Positions 41,340-50,760 of a stretch of 64,000 nucleotides of DNA are shown one piece after another. The DNA is taken from NCBI GenBank assembly GCA_963766295.1, contig CAVXYW010000002.1, positions 868,001-932,000 on the forward strand, in the 5' to 3' direction. The translations under genes were made by a program, and so were the position numbers. This stretch comes from JBBDRJ01 sp963766295. Lineage in GTDB: Bacteria > Actinomycetota > JAICYB01. How positions within the stretch are numbered: position 1 is the first letter of the stretch; the number at the start of each line of letters is the position of its first letter. The notes beneath the pieces were generated by a model, which was not told the DNA's origin, ran no database searches, and saw only the letters and a list, made by a program, of their open reading frames with translations.

Positions 41340-43673
41340 TCAGCGACGCGGCCGAGTCTTGGGCTTTGTCTTCGGTTTGGCTTTGGCTTTGGTCGTGGAT
41401 TTCGGCCTGGCCTTGGCTTTTGTCCTCCGAGTCGGAGGTTTGGCCGCGAGCTCCTTCAAGCGTGCGATCTCCGGAGAGTCCAGGAGGTCGATCGGTTCCG
41501 GCTCCCAGATCCCGATCCGAAGGTGAAGACGCCGGAGTCTGCGCGGCGACCACCAGTTGGCGCGTCCGGCGATGCGCATGAGTGCGGGAACAAGCGTTGC
41601 GCGGATGATGAAGGCGTCGACCAGGATGGCCAACGCGATTCCGACGCCGAAGGTCTTTACGAGCGTTACCTTCGCGGTCCCGAAGGCGAGGAACACGACC
41701 GCCAATAGAACGGCGGCGGCGGTCACGATGCGCCCCGACAATTGAATGCCGTGAGCGACGGCGTCCTCGTTGTCGCCGTGAAGGTCGTAGTGCTCCTTGA
41801 TGCGAGCAAGGAGGAACACTTCATAGTCCATCGACAAGCCGAACGCGATACAGAACATGGAGATCGGCAGGAATACGGCGATCGATCCCGTGGCGGTGAA
41901 GCCGAGGATGCTGCTCAGGTGGCCGTCCTGGAAGATCCAGACGAGAGCACCAAATGTCGCGGTCAAGCTCAACACGTTTAGGACGAGCGCCTTCAAAGGC
42001 ACGAGCAAGCTGCCGACCATCAGGAAAAGCAGCACGAATGTCGCCACAGCCATGAAGACGATGGCGATGGGCAGCTTCGAGATGATCGCGTCCTTGGTGT
42101 CGACCAAAGCGGCTGCAAGACCTCCGACAAGGGCCCCATCCAGATTCAGTGCTCGTGCGTCCTTGACCAGCCGCTCGCCTTCGACGGAGAAAGGCTCGAT
42201 GGAGGGCACGACGGAGAACCACGAGGCGCCGTCCTTCGCGAATCGTTCATTCAATGGGCCGGGGCCGAGTAGTTGTTGACCCGAAACGTAGAAGCCGGTT
42301 GAAGCGTCGACGCGAACGACGTTCTTGAGCGTCGACAGCTGCTTGGCGATCCGGTCGACTTCGGGACCCTTGGGGTCACCTCCTGGTGTTCGCGGGAGGA
42401 TGACCGCAAGCGCTCCCGCCTCGTTGCTCGCGAAATTCCTGCGCAGCTCGTCGTGCACCCGCCGAGGTCCGGACTCGGGTGGGAGAACCCGGTCGTCGGG
42501 TTGCCCGAGCTCGAGGTGGAGGAAGGGGATGGCCAGCGCGACTAAGAACGCCGCAACACCGGCGGCGACCGGGATCGGGTAACGCATCACCCAGCGCGCA
42601 CGCTTGTACCAGAAGCCTTCCTCTACAGACTTCACTTTGTGTTTGAACAGGGACCAGCTCTCCAAACGTGGGCCAAGTGCCGAGAGCGCGGCCGGCAAGA
42701 TGATGATCGATACCAGTCCCGCCATGATCACGACGGCAACGCCGGCGTAAGCGAACGACCGGAAGAATCCCATCGGGAAGAACAGCAGCGCGACGAGTGA
42801 AATCGCAACAGTCAAAGCGGAGAACGCAACCGTGCGGCCCGCCGTGTACATCGTCCGCGTGATGGCGCGGTCGGTGTCGTAGCCGTGGGCGATCTCCTCG
42901 CGATACCTCGAAACGATGAACAGGCTGTAGTCGATCGCCAGTCCGAGGCCCATCCCCGTCGTGAGATTGAGCGCGAAGATTGAGACATCGGTGACCAGCG
43001 TGATCAGACGAAGGACTACGAATGTGAGGATGATCGCGAGGATTCCCACTCCGACCGGGAGCCCGGCCGCAACAGCGCTACCGAAAACGAGCACCAGCAG
43101 GATCATCGTTAACGGCAAGGAGATGATTTCCGCGAGCTGAAGATCCTTTTCGGACTGCTCGCTGGCTTCCCGGAAGATTTCGCCGATGCCGCCGACCCCG
43201 ACCGTTACTTCTGCGGTCGAAAGCGTGAACTTCGGCGTGATCCTCTCGGCGGCTTCACTGAGTTCATCTTCGTTGCCGGGCACGCGACCAAGCACCAACG
43301 CCTGGCGGCCGTCGTTTCCTCGAAGCGGTGGTGCGTTACCGGTGCTCCAGTACGACAGAGCCTCGATGACATCCGGATCGTCAGCGAGTTGTTGGGTCAA
43401 TGCCAGTCCGCGATCGCGCACAGGCCCTTCGTCGACGGTGCCTTGTTTGGCCGTGACCAACAAAACGACATTCGGGGGGCCAGTGGAGAACAGGTCGTCC
43501 AGCGCCTTCTCGGCCCTGTAGGACTGAGCCTCGGGCACTGCGAAACCACCGGAGCCCAGGTGGTCGGCGACCCTGCCCCCGATCAGTCCACCTATCGGGA
43601 GGATCAACACGGCGCCGATCAGCACGGCTCTCCTGTAGCGCGTTACGAAATGCCCCAGCCTGCGCATCAGCAT
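41340..43673 (-). CDS. MMPL/RND-family transporter
   Basis: A 777-aa protein with the MMPL layout: TM1 near the N-terminus (AVLIGAVLILPIGGLIGGRV), a periplasmic-type domain, TM2-6 with TGMGLGLAIDYSLFIVSRYREE (family motif), a second outer domain, then TM7-12 with FGLSMDYEVFLLARIKEHYD. The tail of ~30 residues is a Lys/Ala/Pro/Thr-rich basic stretch. Relatives export lipids or hydrophobic compounds across the membrane using proton flow. It is divergent from the cyclic-nucleotide-binding gene, whose product has a similar basic tail. Confidence 0.9.
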   Translation of the reverse strand: MLMRRLGHFVTRYRRAVLIGAVLILPIGGLIGGRVADHLGSGGFAVPEAQSYRAEKALDDLFSTGPPNVVLLVTAKQGTVDEGPVRDRGLALTQQLADDPDVIEALSYWSTGNAPPLRGNDGRQALVLGRVPGNEDELSEAAERITPKFTLSTAEVTVGVGGIGEIFREASEQSEKDLQLAEIISLPLTMILLVLVFGSAVAAGLPVGVGILAIILTFVVLRLITLVTDVSIFALNLTTGMGLGLAIDYSLFIVSRYREEIAHGYDTDRAITRTMYTAGRTVAFSALTVAISLVALLFFPMGFFRSFAYAGVAVVIMAGLVSIIILPAALSALGPRLESWSLFKHKVKSVEEGFWYKRARWVMRYPIPVAAGVAAFLVALAIPFLHLELGQPDDRVLPPESGPRRVHDELRRNFASNEAGALAVILPRTPGGDPKGPEVDRIAKQLSTLKNVVRVDASTGFYVSGQQLLGPGPLNERFAKDGASWFSVVPSIEPFSVEGERLVKDARALNLDGALVGGLAAALVDTKDAIISKLPIAIVFMAVATFVLLFLMVGSLLVPLKALVLNVLSLTATFGALVWIFQDGHLSSILGFTATGSIAVFLPISMFCIAFGLSMDYEVFLLARIKEHYDLHGDNEDAVAHGIQLSGRIVTAAAVLLAVVFLAFGTAKVTLVKTFGVGIALAILVDAFIIRATLVPALMRIAGRANWWSPRRLRRLHLRIGIWEPEPIDLLDSPEIARLKELAAKPPTRRTKAKARPKSTTKAKAKPKTKPKTRPRR

Positions 43674-43782
43674 GACGGCGCCCTCCGCCCCCGTGATCTA
43701 GATGGATTATCGACCAATCCCCACGTCCTTCCACGTATTTCGACACAGTCACGCGGCGGCCGATATCTGATACTCCTAGAAC

Positions 43783-44271
43783 ATGTCACGACGCACGAAG
43801 CTCGTGGAGCACCTCGGGGCGGTTCCGCTGTTCGCAGCCTGCGGCCGATCTGACCTCAAGATCCTGGCTCGTCACATGGTCGAGGTCGAAGTCCCGGCCG
43901 GAACGACGATCGTGAAGGAAGGCGAGGAAGGGGACGCGTTCTACGTCGTGCTCGAAGGCAAGGCGAAGGTCATGGCTAAGTCGGGCCGGTCGAACAAGAC
44001 CGTGGCCACACTAGGGCCGGGTGGCTGGTTCGGCGAGCTGGCCGTTCTAGATCCTGGTCCGCGGAACGCAACGGTGGAGGCGACCGGATCCACCGTCGTC
44101 GGCGTGTTGGGGGCTCGTGTGTTCCGGGCCGTCATCCGCGATGTCCCGACGATGACCGAGAAGCTCCTCGCCGGAATGGCGCGGCGGCTGAGGGAGTCGG
44201 ACTCCAAGCTCAACGCCGACGTTGCGGTTGCACGCACGACCTCCAAGCGGAAGACCAAGGCGAAGCGCTAG
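43783..44271 (+). CDS. Cyclic nucleotide-binding domain protein
   Basis: A 162-aa stand-alone cNMP-binding domain: ILARHMVEVEVPAGTTIVKEGEEGDAFYVVLEGKAKVM, and the phosphate-binding cassette GGWFGELAVLDPGPRNATVEA (E-L...R-x-A pattern kept). There is no HTH or kinase domain; the C-terminus is a short basic tail TTSKRKTKAKR. It could be a cAMP-responsive partner protein. A possible extended -10 TGATACT lies a few bases before the ATG. Confidence 0.88.
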   Translation: MSRRTKLVEHLGAVPLFAACGRSDLKILARHMVEVEVPAGTTIVKEGEEGDAFYVVLEGKAKVMAKSGRSNKTVATLGPGGWFGELAVLDPGPRNATVEATGSTVVGVLGARVFRAVIRDVPTMTEKLLAGMARRLRESDSKLNADVAVARTTSKRKTKAKR

Positions 44272-44321
44272 GAATCCTGCGAACGACGCGCTGTTCGCTG
44301 CGAGCGTAATAGCGTGGAGCT

Positions 44322-44699
44322 ATGGGAGCCCGCGTTCTGGTCGTCGATGACGACCCTCAAGTGCTCAAGCTCCTCCGCTTGAACTTCGAGATGGAGGGCT
44401 ACGACGTCGAAGCCGCACCCGACGGCGCTGCGGCCCTGGCTGCCGCCGCTCGTCGTCGTCCCGATGCCGTTGTGTGCGACGTGATGATGCCGGGCATGGA
44501 CGGATTGGAAGTCGTGCGCCGCATGCGCGCCGACCCCGACCTTGCAGATGTGCCGATCGTCGTCGTGAGCGCGAAGGCGCAGCGGTCCGATATGAGAGAC
44601 GGAGTTGACGCCGGCGCCGACGAGTACGTTACGAAGCCCTTCGATCCGCAGGACGTGCTTGACGCCGTAGCGCGACTGCTCGCGGACTCCGAGCCTTGA
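44322..44699 (+). CDS. Single-domain response regulator
   Basis: A 125-aa receiver domain only: acidic pair in VLVVDDDPQ, phospho-acceptor Asp in AVVCDVMMPGMDG (~54), Ser/Thr in VVVSAKAQ, and Lys in VTKPFDP. No output domain and no histidine kinase is nearby, so it probably passes signal by protein contact. Its stop overlaps the argS TTG start (TTGA at 44696). Confidence 0.92.
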   Translation: MGARVLVVDDDPQVLKLLRLNFEMEGYDVEAAPDGAAALAAAARRRPDAVVCDVMMPGMDGLEVVRRMRADPDLADVPIVVVSAKAQRSDMRDGVDAGADEYVTKPFDPQDVLDAVARLLADSEP

Positions 44700-46381
44700 T
44701 CGAAAAGGAACTCCGCACACTAATAAGGGAGGCCATCAGCCTGGCTCACGGCGGCGGTGACCTCCGAACCTCGGAAACCCCGATCTTCGAAGTCACGCAG
44801 CCACAGCGCCGCGAACACGGAGACTGGACCACGAATGCGGCGCTCGTGCTGCAGAAGCTCGAGCAGAAGGCTCCGCGGGAGATAGCGGAGCGCATCATTG
44901 CCCACCTCCCGCCTCGGGACTGGGTACGCGAGGTACAGATCGCCGGGCCGGGTTTTATCAACTTTCACTTGTCCAATGTTTGGTTGCACGAGACGTGCGC
45001 GCGAGTGCTCGAAACCGGAGAACGGTTCGGTGCGACCGACGAAGGCGCGGGTAAGTCCGTGGACGTGGAGTTCGTTTCGATCAACCCCACCGGTCCGCTG
45101 CACATCGGATCGGCCCGCAATGCAGTGCTTGGCGACGGCATAGCCCGGCTGCTCGAGTTCCACGGCTATTCCGTGACGCGCGAGTACTACTTCAACGACG
45201 CTGGCAGCCAGATGGGCAACTTCGGCCTGTCCGTCGCGGCGCGCTATCTCGAACTGGTCGGCAAGCCGGCGGAGATACCCGAGGACGGGTACGTGGGTGA
45301 GTACGTGCGGGAAATCGCGCAACGGATCCTCGATGAGGACACAGACAATTACTCGGACCGTTCCTTCGAAGAGCTGGGGGAGGTGATGCGTGAGCGTGCG
45401 TATCCGATCGTTATCGAAGGGATCGCCGATTCACTGGAACGATTCAGGATCCATATGGACATCTGGTTCCAGGAAAGATCGCTATACGAGGGAAGCAAGG
45501 TAGAGGAAACACTCGAGAAACTCGAGGATAGAGGCTTCGTTTACGAGCACGAAGGCGCAAAGTGGCTGCGTTCGACGGAATTCGGTGACTCTCGCGATAG
45601 GCCGATCATCCGGTCCTTCGGCGCCAAGGAGCCGACCTATCTCCTGCCCGACCTCGCCTATCACCTGGACAAGGTGTCCCGGGGATTCGACTCGATGATC
45701 GTCGTTCTCGGGGCCGATCATCACGGCCACGCACCCAGCTTGAAGGCGGGTATGGAAGCGCTCGGCGTCGATCCCGACCGCATCGAGGTGTTGATCTACC
45801 AGTGGGTGCACATGATCCGGGACGGGGAAGAGCTGTCGATGAGTAAGCGCGCCGGAACCTTCGTCGCGCTGGACGAGCTGATGGACGAGGTCGGGGTGGA
45901 TGCCGCCCGCTACACACTCGCAGCGACGGCGGCTGAGAACACGCTTCGATTCGACATCGACGAAGTGAAGAAGCAAACCCTCGAGAACCCCGTCTATTAC
46001 GTGCAGTACGCGCACGCGCGCATCGCATCGATACTCCGACACGCCTCAGATGAGGGCGTGTCGGGAGAGGGTGAGATCGTCTGGGACGAACTCCGGGCGG
46101 AACCGGAGATCGAGCTGATGCGCGAGATCGCCAACTTCGAGGAAGTGGCGCTCGTCGCGGCACGCCAACGCGCACCGTATCGTGTAGCTAAGTACGCCGA
46201 AGAGCTGGCACGACAGTTCCACCGGTTCTACACGGAGTGTCGTGTCGTTACCGAGGACGCTGCACTGACGCGGGCGAGGCTGGCGCTCTCGAAAACAGCA
46301 CGCCAGGCACTCGCAAACGCACTCGCTCTGCTGGGCGTAGAAGCACCGGAAAAGATGGAGAAGATTTCGGACGCGACGTAG
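44696..46381 (+). CDS. argS: Arginyl-tRNA synthetase
   Basis: A 561-aa class I synthetase: N-terminal Add-1 domain, HIGH-type motif in INPTGPLHIGSARNAVLGDGIARLL, catalytic domain through VVLGADHHGHAPSLKAGMEALG, KMSKS-like LSMSKRAGTFV, and a helical DALR anticodon-binding domain at the C-terminus. It charges tRNA-Arg in the cytosol. It is followed by lysA, hom, thrC and thrB in the usual actinobacterial order, here interrupted by the BTAD/FAD pair. Confidence 0.95.
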   Translation: MIEKELRTLIREAISLAHGGGDLRTSETPIFEVTQPQRREHGDWTTNAALVLQKLEQKAPREIAERIIAHLPPRDWVREVQIAGPGFINFHLSNVWLHETCARVLETGERFGATDEGAGKSVDVEFVSINPTGPLHIGSARNAVLGDGIARLLEFHGYSVTREYYFNDAGSQMGNFGLSVAARYLELVGKPAEIPEDGYVGEYVREIAQRILDEDTDNYSDRSFEELGEVMRERAYPIVIEGIADSLERFRIHMDIWFQERSLYEGSKVEETLEKLEDRGFVYEHEGAKWLRSTEFGDSRDRPIIRSFGAKEPTYLLPDLAYHLDKVSRGFDSMIVVLGADHHGHAPSLKAGMEALGVDPDRIEVLIYQWVHMIRDGEELSMSKRAGTFVALDELMDEVGVDAARYTLAATAAENTLRFDIDEVKKQTLENPVYYVQYAHARIASILRHASDEGVSGEGEIVWDELRAEPEIELMREIANFEEVALVAARQRAPYRVAKYAEELARQFHRFYTECRVVTEDAALTRARLALSKTARQALANALALLGVEAPEKMEKISDAT

Positions 46382-46396
46382 CGAAGCGGAGACGTT

Positions 46397-47695
46397 ATGA
46401 GTTGGGATTACTTCCAGAAGGTGTTGCCGTCTTCGGCGGCCATCGGGCCGGCCGGAGGCCTCGAGATCGGTGGCTGTGACGCGGCCGACCTCGTTCGCGA
46501 GTACGGCTCGCCTTTGTTCGTCCTGGATTACTCAGACGTGCGTGACAGGCTCCGTGCCTACCGCGACGCCTTCGGTGGACCGAATGTCTACTACGCGTCG
46601 AAGGCGTTCCTTACGAAGACCTTCGCAACGGTTATCGAAGAAGAGGGACTCTGTCTGGAGGTGTTGGCCGGCGGAGAGCTCTACGTTGCACTCGCGGCGG
46701 AATTCCCCGCTCCCCGCATAGCCGTGCACGGCAACAACAAGTCGCGAACCGAGCTTGTCGAAGCTCTCGAAGCGGGCGTCGGCCGTATCGTCGTCGACTC
46801 ATTCGCCGAATTGGAGCTGTTGCGCGAACTCACGGTTGAGATGGACAGGGACACGCAGATCCTTCTGCGCGTGACTCCCGGAGTCGAAGCTCATACGCAC
46901 GACTACTTGACCACCGGTGTGGAGGACACGAAGTTCGGGTTCACGATCGGCGAGGTCGCGATGCGTGCGATCGACATGGCTGCCCGCAGTGATCGCATCG
47001 AGCTCGTCGGTCTCCACTCGCACATCGGTTCGCAGATCTTGCAGATAGAGCCGTTCGTCGAAGCGGCGCGCGTCATGGTGCGCTTCCTGGACGAGGCAAG
47101 GCGGAAGAGCGCCCTCGAGCTGCCCGAGCTCGATCTGGGCGGAGGACTGGGTATCGCTTATCAACCGAGCGACGAAACCCCGCGCATCGAGGATCTGGCC
47201 AAGGTCGTGCTCGAGGCCGTGGCGTCGGAGGCGGAGGCTCTCGGTACTCGCGTGCCGACGATCAAGGTGGAGCCGGGACGATCGGTCATCGGGCCGGCGA
47301 TGGTGACGCTGTACACCGCCGGCACGGTGAAGGAGATCTCGGACGGAAGCCGTTACGTTGCGATCGATGGAGGGATGTCCGACAACATCCGTCCTGCTCT
47401 CTATCAGGCGCGATACACGTTCTTGTCGGCGACCAGACCGGATGCTCCGCACGACGTCCCGTCGGCCATCGCGGGGAAGTTGTGCGAAACGGGCGACATC
47501 CTCGGCCGCGACGTACCTCTTCCGGACGTGGAGTCCGGCGAGATATTGGCCTGCGCCGCTACGGGTGCGTACGCGTACGCGATGTCGTCGAACTACAACA
47601 AGATGCTGCGCCCAGCGGTCGTGGCCGTGTTCGGGGGCGAGGTTAGGACGATCGCGCGCCGCGAAACCTACGAGGATCTACTCCGGCTCGAGTGA
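46397..47695 (+). CDS. lysA: Diaminopimelate decarboxylase
   Basis: A 432-aa PLP enzyme with fold-type III barrel. The PLP Lys is in NVYYASKAFLTKTFA, followed by GLHSHIGSQI, ELDLGGGLGIAY, KVEPGRSVIGPA, substrate Cys in AGKLCETGDILGRD, and ATGAYAYAMSSNYN. It makes L-lysine from meso-DAP, the last step of the pathway. Starts 15 bp after argS; ends 3 bp before the convergent BTAD gene stop. Confidence 0.96.
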   Translation: MSWDYFQKVLPSSAAIGPAGGLEIGGCDAADLVREYGSPLFVLDYSDVRDRLRAYRDAFGGPNVYYASKAFLTKTFATVIEEEGLCLEVLAGGELYVALAAEFPAPRIAVHGNNKSRTELVEALEAGVGRIVVDSFAELELLRELTVEMDRDTQILLRVTPGVEAHTHDYLTTGVEDTKFGFTIGEVAMRAIDMAARSDRIELVGLHSHIGSQILQIEPFVEAARVMVRFLDEARRKSALELPELDLGGGLGIAYQPSDETPRIEDLAKVVLEAVASEAEALGTRVPTIKVEPGRSVIGPAMVTLYTAGTVKEISDGSRYVAIDGGMSDNIRPALYQARYTFLSATRPDAPHDVPSAIAGKLCETGDILGRDVPLPDVESGEILACAATGAYAYAMSSNYNKMLRPAVVAVFGGEVRTIARRETYEDLLRLE

Positions 47696-47698
47696 GAC

Positions 47699-50590
47699 TT
47701 AGGCGTCGGCGATCACCGAGAGGTGTCGATCGATCGCGTCGCGTGCGACCTCGAGGACTCGCGCCCGCGTAGCTCCTTCGGCCTCCGTTCGTATCCTCGA
47801 GATGTGTTCATCGGAGAGCAGTGCTTCGGGTGATGTTTCGGCCTCCGGTGTCTCACCGACGCCTGGACCATCGGGAGCCTTGTCGGCGGCGATCTCGAGG
47901 AACAGCGCGGACGCGCCGTCTCCCAGCGTTCGTAGGAGATGAGCGAGGTTTCGCAGGGTCGTCCACTGCTGGATCCAGCCATTCGTCCGGTCCCAGTAGT
48001 CGACAAGCTCGCGATAACCCCTTAACGCCTCATCGATTCGCCCCATCTGTCTGATCACAGTCATTCGACCAACCGAAGCGATGCCGATGAGGAAGTTCGA
48101 ACCACTGGTCTGCGCGAGATCGATAGCACGAGCGTAATGTCGCTCGGCAACGTCGAGGTTGCCCGCCGCACTCTCGATCTCGCCGGCGCTGTACTCGTAT
48201 GTGGCGATCACGGTCGGCGCCCTTGCTTTTGCTCCCAAGCGAGCATTGATCTCCCTGGCGAGATCGAGCCGCCCACCGTACGCGGCGGCTACCGCTGCGA
48301 TGCCGAGATTCTGATCAGGGTACGAGCTAAGTCGGGCGGCTTCGAGGCCGTGATCGGTGGCTTCGGTGAAGCGAGCTTGCGCGAGCTCGGTGAGAGCCAG
48401 TGCGGAAAGGCACCACCACTGGTCTTCTCGTCCTTTCTCGATCCTGAGCCCCTGCTGAACCAAGCGATCGGCCTCGGCGAGATCACCGGCGGTCAATGCG
48501 TTTATCGAAGCGATAGCGAGAACCGACGCCGCGCGGGGATGTCCGTCGACCACGCCTTCGTTGACCAGCTCCTGCGCCCATCCCCAAAGCTCCGTCAAGT
48601 CACGCCAGGTGGCAGTCTCTTCGACGTCCGTAGCCAAGGAGATCGCGTCATCGATCCGGTTCATCGAACGAGCAGCGCGCCAGGCAGCTCGGAGGTTCGG
48701 GAGCTCGGCGCGAAGGGCAGCGTCGGCCTCCGGCTCACGCTCGGTTCTTTGTGTCGCGTTAACCCAAGCGGCCAGGTCCACCGCCCACTGCACTAGTCGC
48801 ACGGTGGCTTCCTCCCGCTCGGCGTGAGCTTCAAGCTGATCTAGCCCGAATGAGCGGAGCATTTCGAGCATGCGGTACCGCGGTGCACCCTCGAGGTGTG
48901 CGTCGATCATCGACGCATCAACAAGGTGACCGAGCGCGACGGCTGCATCACCCGAGATCGTGAGTTCCGCCGCAACCCTTTCGGCTGTGGAGAGGTCGAC
49001 GCCGTCTGGAAACACTGACAGGTGCCTGAACAAACGCTGTTCGTGGTCGGGCAAAAGGTCGTAGGACCACTCGATCGTTGTGCGCAGAGTCTTGTGGCGC
49101 GAATCGGCCGGTGGACGTCCGTCACCGAGCAGATCGAGCGACCGGCCAACACGTTCGAGAAGGTCCGCCAATCCGAACGACGACATGCGTCCGGCGGCGA
49201 GCTCGATGGCCAGCGGCATTCCGTCGAGCCTGCGAACGATCTCCCCGACGAGTTGAAGGTCTTCGGGATTGGGAGAGAAACCGGGCCGCGCGCGCTTGGC
49301 GCGGTCGATGAATATCGCAACGGATGGCAGACGTTCGATGTTTTCGGTAGTCCCGACGCTCGGTAAGGCAAGTGGCGCAAGCCGGCTCGTGCACTCGACT
49401 GGAAGTCCTAGTGGTTCGCGACTTGTGGCTAAGACGGTCAGCTCGGGACAACGAGCGATCAGCGTCGAGACGACGTCCCTGACCCCGTCGACTAGATGTT
49501 CGCAGTTGTCGAACAAAAGTAGATGCGGTGCCGTGCAGAGCAAAGATATGCAAGCAGTCAGGACGTCGCCGTGAACGACTCGAAGGTCGAGCGCGTTCGC
49601 GAGTGCATGCGGGATCGTTGAGGGATCGGTGACCGAGGCAAGTAGTAAGGCCGTTGCGTGTTCGGCGCGCCGTGCTGCTTCGAGGGCGAGGCGCGTCTTC
49701 CCCACGCCGCCGGGACCAACGACCGTTACGAGGCGTTCGTGCGTTAGGAGCCGATGGAGCGTGGCGAGCTCGGTCTCGCGGCCGAACAGCTTGGTCGCCG
49801 GACGTGGAACGACTCCCGACCGACGCGTTGCGCTGCCTGCGATCGAAGTTTCCAGCTCGGCGAGGGCCGGCGACGGATCGAGGCCGGCGTCTTCGGCCAG
49901 CCTGCGTCTGAACTCACGGGCGGCCCGAAGTGCGTCTGCCGATCGACCGCTCACGGCAAGGGCGCGCACCATCAGGAGCGCAGCGGATTCCCGCAGGGGA
50001 TCGTCGGCAACTGCTCGGGACGCGACCTCGTATGCGTCCGCCGTCTGGCCGGCATCGAGAGCGCAAGAAACGAAGAGCTCGTCAACTTCGCGGCGCAACT
50101 GATCGAGTGACGTCGTCCACGCCGACACGGGGTCGAGGTCACGGAGGTCGGCGAGGACGGCACCGCGCCAAAGCCTTCGAGCCTCACGGAGCTTGTCGCA
50201 TGCCGCGGCCGCGTCGACGGTAGCGAGCTCTCGGCCGTCCTCGAGTAACGCGCGTGCTCGACCGGCGTCGCTCTCGTCCTGCGAGAGCTTGAGTCGGTAC
50301 CCGCCGTCCAAGCCTTCGAGGCGCGACGACCGGGAGCCGAGATGACCGCGAAGCCTCGAAACGTGACTCTGCAGCGTCGCGCGGGCCGAGACGGGTATAT
50401 CTGATGGCCAGAGAGCGTCGATGAGAGTGTCCACCGATACGGCCCGGCCTTCGGCCATAGCGAGAAGCGCGAGGAGCGCGCGGCGTTTCGGACCCGGTAC
50501 CTCGACCTGCGCACCTTCGACGATCAGCTGGAGAGGTCCCAGAACATCGACCCGGACGTCTCCTGGGCGATCGATCACCTCTGATCCCAC
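47699..50590 (-). CDS. AfsR/SARP-type regulator (OmpR-like HTH + BTAD + NTPase + TPR)
   Basis: A protein of about 963 aa. Domains in order (numbered from the upstream TTG 50635): winged helix 27-118 (VRVDVLGPLQLIVEG, RATLQSHVSRLRGHLG), BTAD 120-265, STAND-type ATPase with P-loop GPGGVGKT at 307-314 and LLLFDNCEHLVDG, then TPR-like repeats to the C-terminus. GTG 50590 is preferred to TTG 50635 because an 11-bp direct repeat (50618-50638) lies between them; GTG 50578 is also possible. It is divergent from an FAD oxidoreductase, its likely target. Confidence 0.85.
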   Translation of the reverse strand: MGSEVIDRPGDVRVDVLGPLQLIVEGAQVEVPGPKRRALLALLAMAEGRAVSVDTLIDALWPSDIPVSARATLQSHVSRLRGHLGSRSSRLEGLDGGYRLKLSQDESDAGRARALLEDGRELATVDAAAACDKLREARRLWRGAVLADLRDLDPVSAWTTSLDQLRREVDELFVSCALDAGQTADAYEVASRAVADDPLRESAALLMVRALAVSGRSADALRAAREFRRRLAEDAGLDPSPALAELETSIAGSATRRSGVVPRPATKLFGRETELATLHRLLTHERLVTVVGPGGVGKTRLALEAARRAEHATALLLASVTDPSTIPHALANALDLRVVHGDVLTACISLLCTAPHLLLFDNCEHLVDGVRDVVSTLIARCPELTVLATSREPLGLPVECTSRLAPLALPSVGTTENIERLPSVAIFIDRAKRARPGFSPNPEDLQLVGEIVRRLDGMPLAIELAAGRMSSFGLADLLERVGRSLDLLGDGRPPADSRHKTLRTTIEWSYDLLPDHEQRLFRHLSVFPDGVDLSTAERVAAELTISGDAAVALGHLVDASMIDAHLEGAPRYRMLEMLRSFGLDQLEAHAEREEATVRLVQWAVDLAAWVNATQRTEREPEADAALRAELPNLRAAWRAARSMNRIDDAISLATDVEETATWRDLTELWGWAQELVNEGVVDGHPRAASVLAIASINALTAGDLAEADRLVQQGLRIEKGREDQWWCLSALALTELAQARFTEATDHGLEAARLSSYPDQNLGIAAVAAAYGGRLDLAREINARLGAKARAPTVIATYEYSAGEIESAAGNLDVAERHYARAIDLAQTSGSNFLIGIASVGRMTVIRQMGRIDEALRGYRELVDYWDRTNGWIQQWTTLRNLAHLLRTLGDGASALFLEIAADKAPDGPGVGETPEAETSPEALLSDEHISRIRTEAEGATRARVLEVARDAIDRHLSVIADA

Positions 50591-50617
50591 GTCCGGCCCA
50601 TCCTCGCATGTCACGGG

Positions 50618-50638
50618 CGTGCAAGCGCCGTGCAAGCG
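50618..50638. promoter_or_regulatory. 11-bp-period direct repeat, likely SARP operator
   Basis: CGTGCAAGCG occurs at 50618-50627 and again at 50629-50638, a period of exactly 11 bp. SARP-type winged helices bind direct repeats with this spacing. It lies between the divergent BTAD regulator and the FAD oxidoreductase. Confidence 0.6.
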
Positions 50639-50760
50639 GGAGCTAGCAAGGTCTTGTCGGGAGCCGAATCGAGGGGAGCGTGATGTCGCCGGTCGGCTTC
50701 TTCGCCGAGGAGAACTTAGGCACAGATCATGACCCGAGCATCAGTCCAGGAGGTGCACAG

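Noticed and set aside
41233..41340. Genomic island attached to tRNA-Arg
   Set aside because: No integrase, no repeat of the tRNA 3' end was noticed, and flanking genes are ordinary.
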